Below the pieces are notes generated by a model. The model was not told the origin of the DNA and ran no database searches. It saw only the letters and a program-made list of their open reading frames with translations. A DNA stretch of 60,488 bases from a virus. Positions 50,068-58,384 of this stretch are shown here, piece after piece. The stretch lies in IMG/VR virus record IMGVR_UViG_3300045256_000857, positions 1 through 60,488 of that record; one strand, 5' to 3'. Position 1 is the first letter of the stretch; each line of letters begins with the position of its first letter. The position numbers and the translations under genes were made by a program.

Positions 50068-50095
50068 AGTGTACACGCTCAAAGCAGCTTGCTTG
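50068..50095 (-). promoter_or_regulatory. Possible promoter of the lipoprotein gene
   Basis: The minus strand has TACACT (50,068-50,073), about 70 nt before the ATG; the -35 region (AGCAAG) is weak. The 49,998-50,154 gap holds this site and a plus-strand terminator, nothing else recognised. Confidence 0.3.
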
Positions 50096-50116
50096 GTGCG
50101 AGCGTCACGCAAGTGA

Positions 50117-50149
50117 CCTGAAACGATTCAGCACGCATTCAGGTTTTTT
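50117..50149 (+). terminator. Terminator before the lysis region
   Basis: CCTGAA (50,117-50,122) with TTCAGG (50,138-50,143), then TTTTTT. Would end plus-strand transcripts coming from the tail-fibre gene or antisense to the lipoprotein gene. Confidence 0.65.
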
Positions 50150-50154
50150 ACCGT

Positions 50155-50454
50155 GTGCGCGTGAACGTCACTGGACTTGACCCGTACACCGAAGCCGCCA
50201 CCGACGCGCTCGCTGCGGACGTGGGGCAATACGCCAAGACCAACGCGTTACTGCTCGCGGAAGTGCGCGGGTTGCAAGCGCGACTGGGTGCGTCCGAAGC
50301 CGCCCGCGCCGACCAAGCCCTCGAGATCGAGGTGCTGCGCGACGGCTTGAGCAAGGAGGACCTCGACGCGGTCGCTGCGGAACTCACCAAGCGCCGCGAG
50401 GCTCGAGACGCCGCTCAACGTCAGGCGGTGACGCCCAGTGCCCAGCCGCAATGA
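50155..50454 (+). CDS. Coiled-coil protein of the lysis block
   Basis: 99 residues from GTG. A continuous charged helix (KTNALLLAEVRGLQARLGASEAARADQALEIEV...). No signal peptide or membrane span is visible, so a classical spanin is unlikely. Its end overlaps the endolysin start by 17 nt, which ties it to lysis or tail assembly. Confidence 0.55.
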   Translation: MRVNVTGLDPYTEAATDALAADVGQYAKTNALLLAEVRGLQARLGASEAARADQALEIEVLRDGLSKEDLDAVAAELTKRREARDAAQRQAVTPSAQPQ

Positions 50455-51049
50455 AGCCGACCTGCACCCCGCGCTGCAAGAAGTCTGGCGCGAAGGTCAG
50501 CGCTTGGCCAAAGCGGAGTTGAACACCGACATCTTCTTGACTTGCACGCACCGCAGCAACGAAGAGCAGGGGCAGTTGTGGTTGATCGGACGCGACGGTC
50601 CGAACGACGACCGCCCGACGGTCACCAACGCGCGACCGGGGCAAAGCGCGCACAACGTCGCCCCGCCCGAAGGCGCGCACGCCTTCGACTTCGGTGTCTA
50701 CAACAGCGCGGGTCGCCCGACGTGGGAAGTCAGCCGCTTCATCGCCGTCGCCGCGATCTTCCGACGCTTGGGCGCGGATTGCGGCGCGTTCTGGGAGGAC
50801 TTCACCGACCCGCCGCACGTGCAAATGCCCGGTTGGAGGATCGGCAAGACCTACGGACCGAACTTCCGCTTCATGCCCAGAGGCGTGAAGGCGCGTCCGA
50901 CGCTCGAGCGCAAACCCATGCCGAAATTCGTGCGCGTCATGCGCGCGAGTGACAACGCGGAACTCACGACGGGGACCTTGATCGCGGACAAGGTGTACCT
51001 CGACGAAAACGACCTCAAACGCATCCGCGACGCCAAGGAGTCCACATGA
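50438..51049 (+). CDS. Endolysin, M15 family peptidase
   Basis: 203 residues from GTG. L-alanyl-D-glutamate peptidase motifs: LTCTHRSNEEQ, GQSAHNVAPPEGAHAFDFGVYN (zinc His and Asp), and DPPHVQMPG (zinc His). A C-terminal 50-residue extension (FVRVMRASDNAELTTGTLIAD...) may bind the cell wall. It cleaves peptidoglycan stem peptides at the end of infection. No signal peptide, so holins are needed. Confidence 0.88.
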   Translation: MPSRNEADLHPALQEVWREGQRLAKAELNTDIFLTCTHRSNEEQGQLWLIGRDGPNDDRPTVTNARPGQSAHNVAPPEGAHAFDFGVYNSAGRPTWEVSRFIAVAAIFRRLGADCGAFWEDFTDPPHVQMPGWRIGKTYGPNFRFMPRGVKARPTLERKPMPKFVRVMRASDNAELTTGTLIADKVYLDENDLKRIRDAKEST

Positions 51050-51657
51050 CCACCGCCTTCCAGCAGGATTTCATCGCGCCCGCCCTGGATATTGTCAGCG
51101 TGCTCGAGAACGAAGCCGTTCCGGGGCCGGAGAAGCTCGTCAAGGTCGAGGACAACCTCGTCGTGGTGTTCGAGGCGGGCGACGACCTCGCGGTCAGCGT
51201 CCTGCCGCCCGTGGTGCGCGAGATCGCGCATTTCGCGGTGGACAACCCGGTCGTAGACAACTGGCAACGCGTGCTCGTCGCGCGCCCCGTCGCTGAGATC
51301 GTCGTGCAGGTGTACAAGGCGGCGACCGGCGCGCTCGAGACCGCCAGCGACTTCGTGAAAGGCATCGTCATGCCCGCCCGCGCGGTCATCGTGGAACTCG
51401 CCAGCGATACGCAAATGACCGGCGCGGAGAAGCGCGCGGCACTCGAGGCGCGCATCCTCGCGGTGCTCGAAGGCATTGAAAACATCGTGGATTTCCTGCC
51501 CGGCGGCTTGCGCGACTTCGCGCGGGTGCTGCTCTCGAGCGAGATCGTCAGCAACATCCGCAAAACCATTGCCGGGTTCCTCGGCGAAGTGCTCTACCAA
51601 GTCTGGGCGTTCCTGCACGCCCACCCCAGCGCGCCCGCCGCCGCGTTCGCGCAGTAA
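51046..51657 (+). CDS. Hypothetical protein of lysis block
   Basis: 203 residues, largely hydrophobic-helical but with no long membrane span. VVREIAHFAVDNPVVDNWQRVLVARPVAEI and ILAVLEGIENIVDFLPGGLRDFARVLL may form amphipathic helices. ATGA overlap with the endolysin. Possibly a lysis accessory or tail protein. Confidence 0.5.
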   Translation: MTTAFQQDFIAPALDIVSVLENEAVPGPEKLVKVEDNLVVVFEAGDDLAVSVLPPVVREIAHFAVDNPVVDNWQRVLVARPVAEIVVQVYKAATGALETASDFVKGIVMPARAVIVELASDTQMTGAEKRAALEARILAVLEGIENIVDFLPGGLRDFARVLLSSEIVSNIRKTIAGFLGEVLYQVWAFLHAHPSAPAAAFAQ

Positions 51658-51699
51658 GCCCCTGACCCCTCACTCCCAGGTGACGCCCGGTGACGCAGT

Positions 51700-51996
51700 G
51701 TGAGCCAACAACAACCCCCCAAGGCGACGCGCAAGCGCCGCGCGAAAACACGTCCCCGACCGCACTGGGCTTGGTATCAAACGATCATCGCCGTCGTCGC
51801 CTTCGCCTCGAGCATCGCCATGCTCGCCCTGCTCACCGACTTCCTCGTGTCCGGGCGCGACGTGCCCGAGCGCTTGCTGGAACTGCTGCGCGCGTTCCTG
51901 ACCCTGGTCGGTACAGCTTTGGGCGCGGCACTCGGGGCGCGCACCGTAGCGAGTTTCGGCAAGAAGGACAAAGATGAACCTGACGCTGGCCATTGA
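51700..51996 (+). CDS. Holin-like membrane protein 1
   Basis: 98 residues from GTG. Basic N-terminus, then two membrane helices: YQTIIAVVAFASSIAMLALL and LLRAFLTLVGTALGAALGA, and a charged tail KKDKDE. Size, topology and place beside the endolysin fit a class II holin. Overlaps the next membrane-protein gene by 23 nt. Confidence 0.7.
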   Translation: MSQQQPPKATRKRRAKTRPRPHWAWYQTIIAVVAFASSIAMLALLTDFLVSGRDVPERLLELLRAFLTLVGTALGAALGARTVASFGKKDKDEPDAGH

Positions 51997-52267
51997 ACTG
52001 CTGATGCTGTTCGCCGCACCGATCACAGCGGTGTACGCGACCTACCGGGTGTTCATCGCACTCGTCGGACGGTTTAGGCCGTGGGAGATCGGCTTGCCCG
52101 GTTTCGGCGGGGCGGTGTGGTTGTTCAGCCAAGCGGTTCACGGCGTGGAGTTGTACCTGCGCTCGCAGGGCGACATTGATTACGCCCTAGGGATGGTCGG
52201 AATCATGCTGATGCTCACCCCGAAGGTGGTGGGGATGTTCCGGGCGGCGCAGGGCAATGGCGGATAA
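51974..52267 (+). CDS. Holin-like membrane protein 2
   Basis: 97 residues with about three hydrophobic segments: LTLAIELLMLFAAPITAVYA, FGGAVWLFSQAVHGVEL and YALGMVGIMLMLTPKVVGMF. Could be the holin itself or an antiholin partner of the preceding protein. Overlaps the following gene by 11 nt. Confidence 0.6.
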   Translation: MNLTLAIELLMLFAAPITAVYATYRVFIALVGRFRPWEIGLPGFGGAVWLFSQAVHGVELYLRSQGDIDYALGMVGIMLMLTPKVVGMFRAAQGNGG

Positions 52268-52628
52268 GCCCGTCACGTTGAAGCGTCAACCCGCCCGCTT
52301 GGACCTCGAGGTCTACGCGGGCGACAGCTTCCCGTTCGAGATGACCGTGCCGATGGACTTGAATGGGTACTCGGTGCGGGTGCAGGCGCGCCGCGACAGC
52401 ACCTCGAGCGCGCTGTGGAGCTTCAGCACGGTCAACGCTCGAGTCACCGTGTCGCAAGTCGCGGTGAACCCGGTGAAGTACAAGGTCGCCTTCACGGTCA
52501 ACCCCACGGAAACCCGACTGGTCGGGGACGGACTCGCGTGGGACATGCAACTCGAGGCTCCGAACGGCGACACGCGCACGTGGTTGTGGGGCGAAGTGCG
52601 CAGCAAGGGAGATTACGCCCGTGCCTGA
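52257..52628 (+). CDS. BppU-like baseplate/fibre anchor (putative)
   Basis: 123 residues. LDLEVYAGDSFPFEMTVPMDLNGYSVRVQ and ARRDSTSSALWSFSTVN, then VDGLAWDMQL-like and TRTWLWGEVRSKGDY, resemble small Ig-like proteins placed before collagen-like fibres. It may link the fibre to the baseplate. Joined to the fibre gene by an 8-nt overlap. Confidence 0.6.
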   Translation: MADKPVTLKRQPARLDLEVYAGDSFPFEMTVPMDLNGYSVRVQARRDSTSSALWSFSTVNARVTVSQVAVNPVKYKVAFTVNPTETRLVGDGLAWDMQLEAPNGDTRTWLWGEVRSKGDYARA

Positions 52629-54762
52629 CATCACCGTCAACACCGTGATGATCGAGGCCGTCATTGACGGTCAGACGGTGCTTGTGCCCGTGGAAGTCGG
52701 CATTCAGGGCCCGCCGGGCGGCGGTGCGAACCTCGGTGCGGCGTACAAAGGCGTGTACTCGAGCGCGACCGCTTACATCGGCGGGGATGTCGTCACGCTG
52801 GGCGGCTCGAGCTATGTGGCGCTCGCGCCGACGCAGGGCGTCGCACCACCGGCCGCACCGTGGGGCGTGCTGGTTTTGAAGGGCGATGCTGGCCCGCAAG
52901 GGGCGACGGGCGCGACAGGTCCGCAAGGGGCGACCGGAGCGCAAGGGCCTGCGGGAGCGACGGGGGCTCAGGGCGCGCAAGGGCTTCAAGGCGTCCAGGG
53001 ACCGCAAGGCAACCCCGGACCGCAAGGACCCACGGGCGCACCCGGCTCGAGCATTCGCAGCGGCTCGGGCAACCCGAGCAACGCCCTGGGCGCTGACGGC
53101 GACCTGTACGTCAACACCACGAGCGGCGACGTGTTCAAACGCGCTTCGGGCGTGTACGCCCTGGACGGCAACATTCGCGGCCCGGCGGGCGCGACGGGCC
53201 CAGCGGGGGCGACCGGCGCGACTGGGGCCGCCGGTCCGACCGGGGCCACAGGCGCACAGGGCAACCCTGGAACGCCGGGCAGCGTGTGGCGCTCGAGCGC
53301 CGCAAACCCGAGCAACGCCACGGGCGCGGACGGTGATTACCACCTGAACACCTCGAGCGGCGATGTATTCCGGCGTGTGTCCGGCGTGTACACGCTCGAG
53401 GGCAACATTCGAGGACCGCAAGGGGCGACGGGAGCAGCGGGCGCGACCGGCTCGCAAGGCGTTCAGGGCGCGCAGGGCAACCCCGGCGCACCGGGTTCCG
53501 TGTGGCGCAGTGGCGCAGCAGCGCCCAGCAACGGCACGGGCATTGACGGCGATTACTACCTGAATACGACCACGGGCGATGTCTCACTGCGCTCGAGCGG
53601 TGTGTACAACGTCGTTGGGAACATCCGAGGACCACAGGGGGCGACCGGAGCCACCGGCGGCACGGGGGCCACCGGCGCAACAGGTGCAGCGGGAGCACCC
53701 GGATCGGTGTGGCGCAACGGCTCGGGTGTGCCGAGCAACGCCACAGGCATAGACGGTGACTACTACCTGGACGGTGCGGCGGGCGATGTCTACCGACGTA
53801 ACAGCGGGACGTACAGCATCGTCGCCAACGTTCGCGGGCCCACGGGCGCAACCGGGGCTCAGGGCTTGCAAGGGAACACGGGAGCGCCGGGCAGCGTATG
53901 GCGCAACGGCGCAGGCGCACCCGTCAACGCCACGGGGGTGGACGGCGATTACTGGTTGAACACATCAACCGGCGATGTCTCGCAACGTTCAAGCGGCGTG
54001 TACACGGTGATCGGTAACATCCGAGGGCCGCAGGGTGCGACAGGAGCGACCGGCGCTCAAGGTCTCCAAGGCAACCCGGGCGCGGCAGGCGCGAACGGAA
54101 CCAACGGCGCGACCTGGCGCACGGGCAGCGGTGTGCCGAGCAACGCCCTCGGTGTGGACGGCGACCTCTACCTCGAGACTGCGAGCGCCGACGTGTACCG
54201 CCGTTCAAGCGGTGCGTATTCGGTGATCGCCAACATTCGCGGTGCGACGGGGGCGACCGGCGCGCAGGGAGTTCAAGGCAATCCAGGCGCGACCGGAGCA
54301 ACAGGCGCAGCGGGTGCTCCTGGATCGGTCTGGCGCACTGGTGCAGGCGCGCCCTCGAATGCCCTTGGTGTGGACGGGGATTACTACCTCAACAGCACCA
54401 ACGGCGACGTGCATCTGCGCTCGAGCGGGGCGTATGCCGTGGTCGCTAACATTCGCGGGCCACAAGGTGCGGCGGGTGGCGGCGGGGGCAGCTCGTGGAC
54501 GGAGACCGAGGTGGACTTCGGCTATCCGCCGGTCGCGCAGAAAACCGTGAACCTCGCCGATGCCGCGATCACCGCGAACAGCACCATCGTCGTCGTGCGG
54601 AGCGGCAAGCAGCCCACCGGAAAAGGCACTGACGAGCACGAGATGGAGCCGTTGATCCTCGCGGCTCGAGCCACGGGCGCGGGGCAGATGCGCGTGAGCG
54701 CCACCGCGCACAGCGGCAAGATCGGCGGCCGCGTGCGGATCGCGTATCAGGTTGTGGGCTAG
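52621..54762 (+). CDS. Collagen-like fibre with seven repeated modules
   Basis: 713 residues from GTG. After a 75-residue anchor (carbohydrate-binding-like YKGVYSSATAYIGGDVV) come Gly-X-Y stretches (GPQGATGATGPQGATGAQGP) alternating with seven copies of a roughly 50-residue module: GSVWRxGxGxPSNATG, DGDYYLNT, GDVxxRSSGVYxV, GNIRGPQG. The last 95 residues are a globular tip (VDFGYPPVAQKTVNL, HSGKIGGRVRIAYQV). Probably a host-contact fibre; repeats invite copy-number change. Confidence 0.88.
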   Translation: MPDITVNTVMIEAVIDGQTVLVPVEVGIQGPPGGGANLGAAYKGVYSSATAYIGGDVVTLGGSSYVALAPTQGVAPPAAPWGVLVLKGDAGPQGATGATGPQGATGAQGPAGATGAQGAQGLQGVQGPQGNPGPQGPTGAPGSSIRSGSGNPSNALGADGDLYVNTTSGDVFKRASGVYALDGNIRGPAGATGPAGATGATGAAGPTGATGAQGNPGTPGSVWRSSAANPSNATGADGDYHLNTSSGDVFRRVSGVYTLEGNIRGPQGATGAAGATGSQGVQGAQGNPGAPGSVWRSGAAAPSNGTGIDGDYYLNTTTGDVSLRSSGVYNVVGNIRGPQGATGATGGTGATGATGAAGAPGSVWRNGSGVPSNATGIDGDYYLDGAAGDVYRRNSGTYSIVANVRGPTGATGAQGLQGNTGAPGSVWRNGAGAPVNATGVDGDYWLNTSTGDVSQRSSGVYTVIGNIRGPQGATGATGAQGLQGNPGAAGANGTNGATWRTGSGVPSNALGVDGDLYLETASADVYRRSSGAYSVIANIRGATGATGAQGVQGNPGATGATGAAGAPGSVWRTGAGAPSNALGVDGDYYLNSTNGDVHLRSSGAYAVVANIRGPQGAAGGGGGSSWTETEVDFGYPPVAQKTVNLADAAITANSTIVVVRSGKQPTGKGTDEHEMEPLILAARATGAGQMRVSATAHSGKIGGRVRIAYQVVG

Positions 54763-54769
54763 GAGGCGT

Positions 54770-55021
54770 ATGGAACAAGAATATGAAGTACTCAGCGTCC
54801 CGGACACATTCGGGGTCATCGGTCCTGGAATCCACAGCGGCACGCCCGAGGAAATCGAGGGTCTACGCAGGCTTGGAGCGGTGCTGCGCGTGCGTCCCCG
54901 CGTGCGGATGCTGACCGCGCTCGAGCACAAGGGCGTGCGGTACGAACCGGGCGACGAACGCTGCTTCGATCCCGACATGGTGCGGGCACTCGTCGCGTCC
55001 GGCACGGCGGAGGTCATCTAA
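54770..55021 (+). CDS. Small hypothetical protein after fibre gene
   Basis: 83 residues, ATG after TAGGAGGCGT. EYEVLSVPDTFGVIGPGIHSG and VRYEPGDERCFDPDMVRALVASGTAEVI suggest a small alpha/beta domain; the latter part resembles short head-tail or fibre-associated phage proteins. Stop and next start overlap by one base. Confidence 0.55.
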   Translation: MEQEYEVLSVPDTFGVIGPGIHSGTPEEIEGLRRLGAVLRVRPRVRMLTALEHKGVRYEPGDERCFDPDMVRALVASGTAEVI

Positions 55022-55773
55022 TGGCAACCCTCGAGAAACCCAGCGGCGCAGAGCTTCGCCCGCGCGAGGATATGGTAATTACCGGCAACCTCGCCGCGCT
55101 CAACGCTGAGATCATTCTCGGCGTCGAGGGCGGCTCGGTCGCGGTGATTGACCTGCGCGGCGCGTTCGTCCTGACCGTGACGCTCAGCGGCACGCGCGAC
55201 GGTGTGAACTGGCTGGACATCCCGGTCATTCAGGAGGGCGGCGGTCAGTGGCTCGCCTCGATCACGGCGGTCGGGCTGTACGTGGCGCGCGTCGGCGGCT
55301 TCCTCCAGGTTCGTGCGCGCGTCACCGCGTACACCTCGGGCGCTGCTGCCACAGCGCTGGGCACGAGCTTGAGCACGATTGACCTCATCAACGCCCTGCG
55401 CCTCGAGCCTGCGACGCTCTTGGTGACGACCTACGGCACGGCGAACACAGCCACGACCTTGACCATCCCAGCGGCAGGCGCGGGCTTGTTTCACCAGTTG
55501 ACCAAGTTGATCGTGCGCGCGTTCAACGAATCCGCCTCTGCGATTGCCGCGTCCGCCGTGCTCAATATCACCACCGGCAACCTGCCGGGCACGCTGAACT
55601 TCCGTGCGAGCAACGACTTCCCCGCGTGGGCGATGCGTGAGTTGGTGCGCTTGGACTTCGACGCTGCACCACTACGCTCGAGCGCCGCGAACACCAATAC
55701 CACGGTGCTCGTGCCTGCGCTTGGGGCGGGCGTGCGCGCCGAGATTTTAGCCGTCTACAAAGTCGGTCGCTGA
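55021..55773 (+). CDS. Virion-associated beta-rich protein
   Basis: 250 residues, mostly beta. LNAEIILGVEGGSVAVIDLRGAFVLTVTLSGTRDGVNW and a second half LTIPAAGAGLFHQLTKLIVRAFNES resemble jelly-roll proteins found at fibre tips. The last late gene before convergent leftward genes. Receptor binding or decoration is inferred. Confidence 0.55.
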   Translation: MATLEKPSGAELRPREDMVITGNLAALNAEIILGVEGGSVAVIDLRGAFVLTVTLSGTRDGVNWLDIPVIQEGGGQWLASITAVGLYVARVGGFLQVRARVTAYTSGAAATALGTSLSTIDLINALRLEPATLLVTTYGTANTATTLTIPAAGAGLFHQLTKLIVRAFNESASAIAASAVLNITTGNLPGTLNFRASNDFPAWAMRELVRLDFDAAPLRSSAANTNTTVLVPALGAGVRAEILAVYKVGR

Positions 55774-55780
55774 AAGCGGC

Positions 55781-56209
55781 TTACTCGCAACGATCACCAC
55801 GGATGGCGGTGTAACCGGGCGAGAAGATGTTGGTCAGATCCCCGGTCGCCATCACGCACGACCCCTTGAAAAACCCAGCGCCCACGCGGAAGTACTTCGC
55901 GGCGGGCGCTTCCTTTGCCAGGGTGACGCTCGAGGTTCCAACCACGTCGCGCACGGCGATGCGGGGGTTGCTCAGGCTAATCCACCAGTTGCGCTTGGGG
56001 TTGATCTTCCATGTCGTCACCGTGACCAGTTCGGAGAACTTGAACGTGTAGGCGACGGTGTTGGTCTCACTGGTGCTCGAGTACTGCGAGGGCTTGAACG
56101 CCTTCGCGGGAACGCCGGAGCGCACGAGTTGCTCGAGGATCGCGCTGGGCTTGTCGGCAGCGCTGGCGGTGAGGGCGAGGGTCAAGGCGAGTGCGATGAA
56201 GTGTTTCAC
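55781..56209 (-). CDS. Secreted protein of unknown function
   Basis: 142 residues with a signal peptide (MKHFIALALTLALTASAA) and a beta-rich mature part containing two Cys (KGSCVMATGD, RGDRCE) that may bond. No catalytic motif. It sits beyond the terminator of the right-arm operon, so it probably has its own promoter and is a lysogenic conversion candidate. Confidence 0.65.
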   Translation of the reverse strand: MKHFIALALTLALTASAADKPSAILEQLVRSGVPAKAFKPSQYSSTSETNTVAYTFKFSELVTVTTWKINPKRNWWISLSNPRIAVRDVVGTSSVTLAKEAPAAKYFRVGAGFFKGSCVMATGDLTNIFSPGYTAIRGDRCE

Positions 56210-56260
56210 CGCTCGAGGGTACGGGCTGGGTGCGGCGCGACGTGTGCAAATTGAGCAGAA

Positions 56261-56291
56261 ATTTACCCACGTCGCCCTGACGTGGGTAAAT
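56261..56291 (-). terminator. Long perfect inverted repeat, likely terminator of right-arm operon
   Basis: ATTTACCCACGTC (56,261-56,273), 5-nt loop, GACGTGGGTAAAT (56,279-56,291): 13 bp, perfect. On the minus strand it is followed by TTCTGC after AAAT. It could also be a protein-binding palindrome. Confidence 0.6.
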
Positions 56292-56305
56292 CGTTCCCAT
56301 GTTGT

Positions 56306-56923
56306 TCAACCGACGAGGTTGAACAGTTCGTTCACCCTTGCCTTGAGCGCTTCAGCAGCCTCGAGGCGGTCCACACCCCGAGCGCCCTGGTACTCGAGGT
56401 GCAGGTCAATCACGTCGGACCAACCGAGTGCAGCGACTTCCAACGCGCCCGAATCCTTGAGCAGCCGGTAGATGCGGTCGGCTTTGTCCTCGAGCGCGCT
56501 GAGACCCCACAGACCGTCTTGCCCGCCAACTCGAGCCATCGCGGTCTCGAGGTTTTCGCGTTCGAGCAAGAAAATGAATCCGGTGCTTGGGAATTCGCCG
56601 GGAAGGAGCATCACGCGTCGCGCCTTCCCTGGCGCGATAGTCTTTGGATCCCATGTTTCACTGACAACCTGGAATTCCTCCCACAGCGCGATGCGGTTTC
56701 CTCGCCACGGGAAATGCTCGATCAAGGTGACTGGAATGCTCATGAACAACCATTGCTGCTGCACTTGAGTTCGAGCCAGGTACAACCCAGCACTTTCTCC
56801 AAGACCCTTGCGAACATCTTGCAAAGCAACAGGATGCAAATACAGCCCGGCGACCTTTGCGGGGCTGATGGAACGTAGGACGTGCATCTCGCGCAGCAGC
56901 GCACGGTACGTCAGCTTAGCCAT
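56306..56923 (-). CDS. Hypothetical protein, last gene of right-arm operon
   Basis: 205 residues from the ATG at 56,923. Basic N-terminal helix (LTYRALLREMHVLRSISPAKVAGLYLHPVAL), central part with QQQWLFMSIPVTLIEHFPW and PGKARRVMLLPGEFPSTGFIFLL, then helical C-terminus. AT-richer than neighbours. No family recognised. Confidence 0.6.
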   Translation of the reverse strand: MAKLTYRALLREMHVLRSISPAKVAGLYLHPVALQDVRKGLGESAGLYLARTQVQQQWLFMSIPVTLIEHFPWRGNRIALWEEFQVVSETWDPKTIAPGKARRVMLLPGEFPSTGFIFLLERENLETAMARVGGQDGLWGLSALEDKADRIYRLLKDSGALEVAALGWSDVIDLHLEYQGARGVDRLEAAEALKARVNELFNLVG

Positions 56924-57110
56924 TGCCTTCCAACTCGCGCAGCGCCCGTTGCGCCGCCTCAAGGTGCTGACGGTGCGTCTCGAGGATGAGGAGATCGCCA
57001 GGACGGGTACTGCGGCGCTTGGCGCGCACGACCGCGCGGGCGTGCCGGATGCGGCGCTCGAGGCGCTGCACGGCGTAGGCTTTGGAGTTGTCACCCCTGG
57101 GCTTGTTCAC
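56916..57110 (-). CDS. Small basic coiled-coil protein
   Basis: 64 residues from a GTG in a GTGA overlap. Highly basic helical segments (RLERRIRHARAVVRAKRRS, HRQHLEAAQRALRELEG). Could bind nucleic acid. Overlaps the next gene by 8 nt. Confidence 0.5.
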   Translation of the reverse strand: MNKPRGDNSKAYAVQRLERRIRHARAVVRAKRRSTRPGDLLILETHRQHLEAAQRALRELEGNG

Positions 57111-57289
57111 GGTAACCGTCCAATGCGTGCTCCGGCGCGGAAGAAAAAGAACAGCGGCCACAGCAGGAACATCATAATGACCCTGACCGGGGTCATCATC
57201 CACGGCTGGCGCTCGCTCGAGTACCCGATGAAGGCGACGGCGAAAATGCACCAGAGGAGAAGGGCGGCGATGATCTGTTCTACGGTCAT
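57107..57289 (-). CDS. Small two-span membrane protein
   Basis: 60 residues. Hydrophobic segments IIAALLLWCIFAVAFIGY (residues 6-23) and VRVIMMFLLWPLFFFF (35-50) with a basic end. Begins in an ATGA overlap with the HNH gene. Such proteins in early operons can block superinfection or alter the membrane; no family is recognised. Confidence 0.6.
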   Translation of the reverse strand: MTVEQIIAALLLWCIFAVAFIGYSSERQPWMMTPVRVIMMFLLWPLFFFFRAGARIGRLP

Positions 57290-57792
57290 GGAAGCTCCTT
57301 GGGGAAGTTGAGGATGGCGAACGCGCCGTGAAGTTGCGCGGCGCGCTGGTCGTAAGCTCGAGCGGCGTCCTCGGGGCGGTCGAAGCTGCCCAGTCCGACG
57401 TAGCGCCCGCCCTCGCGGATACGGGCGCGATACCGACCGCTCTTGCCGCCGGTCGGGTACACGCCTCGGTAGGGAATGCCGCTCGAGCGCGGGGGAGACA
57501 AGCGGTACACGGCGTTCTGCGCGGCGGTGCAGGGGCGAAGGTTGGCGCGTTGGCAGTTCAAACCGTTGTGATCGCGGTGATCTACCGCTTGGGCGCTCGA
57601 GAGCGCGCCGAGTACTTCGCGGTGCAGGTAAACCTTGAACGACTTGCCCGCGCGTCGCACGAAGCGGTAGGCGTAGGTCGTGTGTGAGCGTCGCTCGAAG
57701 CTCCAGCGGAAGCGTGCGAGCCGTGCGTGGTCTTGTTCGTCCACGAGGGCGTGCAAGCCGCTCGAGAGTGGGTGCAGGGCGAGGCGCTTCAT
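57286..57792 (-). CDS. HNH endonuclease with AP2 DNA-binding domain
   Basis: 168 residues. The HNH core (AVDHRDHNGLNCQRANLRPCTAAQNAVYR) is at about residues 68-97; the C-terminal 55 residues (YRGVYPTGGKSGRYRARI, GRYVGLGSFDRPEDAARAYD) are an AP2/ERF domain. A homing-endonuclease architecture, here free-standing inside an operon with ATGA overlaps on both sides, so it appears fully integrated. Confidence 0.9.
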   Translation of the reverse strand: MKRLALHPLSSGLHALVDEQDHARLARFRWSFERRSHTTYAYRFVRRAGKSFKVYLHREVLGALSSAQAVDHRDHNGLNCQRANLRPCTAAQNAVYRLSPPRSSGIPYRGVYPTGGKSGRYRARIREGGRYVGLGSFDRPEDAARAYDQRAAQLHGAFAILNFPKELP

Positions 57793-58064
57793 CGCCTGAC
57801 CACCGGGGCGCTGTCGTTGAACAACCGAATCCAGGCGTCGGCGTTGCCGACGGTGATGTCGGAGTCAACGGACTGCGTGAACCCGCCGAAATTGGTGAAA
57901 AACCGGACCGCGACTTCTTCTTGCCCTCGAGCGACGAATGTGAACTTGTTGCCGTAAGCAGTAACGTTGAGGAGCCAGCAATCGAAACCCTCGAGCTTCT
58001 CGCCTCGCTCCACGATCTTGGCGTGCAGCGCGACGAGTTCCTGGCGCATCTCGTCGTAGGTCAT
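57789..58064 (-). CDS. Hypothetical protein
   Basis: 91 residues starting YDEMRQELVALHAKIVERGEKLEGFDCWLL; the second half is beta-stranded (KFTFVARGQEEVAVRFFTNF). ATGA overlaps on both sides. No family recognised. Confidence 0.55.
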   Translation of the reverse strand: MTYDEMRQELVALHAKIVERGEKLEGFDCWLLNVTAYGNKFTFVARGQEEVAVRFFTNFGGFTQSVDSDITVGNADAWIRLFNDSAPVVRR

Positions 58065-58384
58065 GGCGTGCTGCTCCGCACGTACTCCTGGTACGCGCCC
58101 AGGGCTTGCAGCCAGGCTTTGAGCCGCGCAATCGGCAGTTGCACGGGAACGGCTCGAATCCCGGCGTAGATGATGCGGATGGGGTTGCCCTCGAGCTGCT
58201 CGAGCCAGCGGTTCATGGCACGGCGCAGTTCTTCGAGTTGAGCCGCGCCGCTGGTGTTCTCGATGATGATGAGCGCGTTCAGCACGTCGGTCGGGTGGAC
58301 GGGCAACGGCGAGACCAGCGTGCCCCACACGTAACCCAGGGCGTCGAATTGGGGCTTTGAGGCTTGCCTTGGCAAAACGAACAT
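58061..58384 (-). CDS. Hypothetical protein
   Basis: 107 residues, mixed alpha/beta (LNALIIIENTSGAAQLEELRRAMNRWLEQLE; IRIIYAGIRAVPVQLPIARLKAWL). No domain recognised. Its start directly abuts the upstream stop. Confidence 0.55.
   Translation of the reverse strand: MFVLPRQASKPQFDALGYVWGTLVSPLPVHPTDVLNALIIIENTSGAAQLEELRRAMNRWLEQLEGNPIRIIYAGIRAVPVQLPIARLKAWLQALGAYQEYVRSSTP

Noticed and set aside
52880-54480. Tandem repeats as a possible CRISPR or satellite array
   Set aside because: The repeats are in frame and encode Gly-X-Y collagen-like and globular modules of a fibre.
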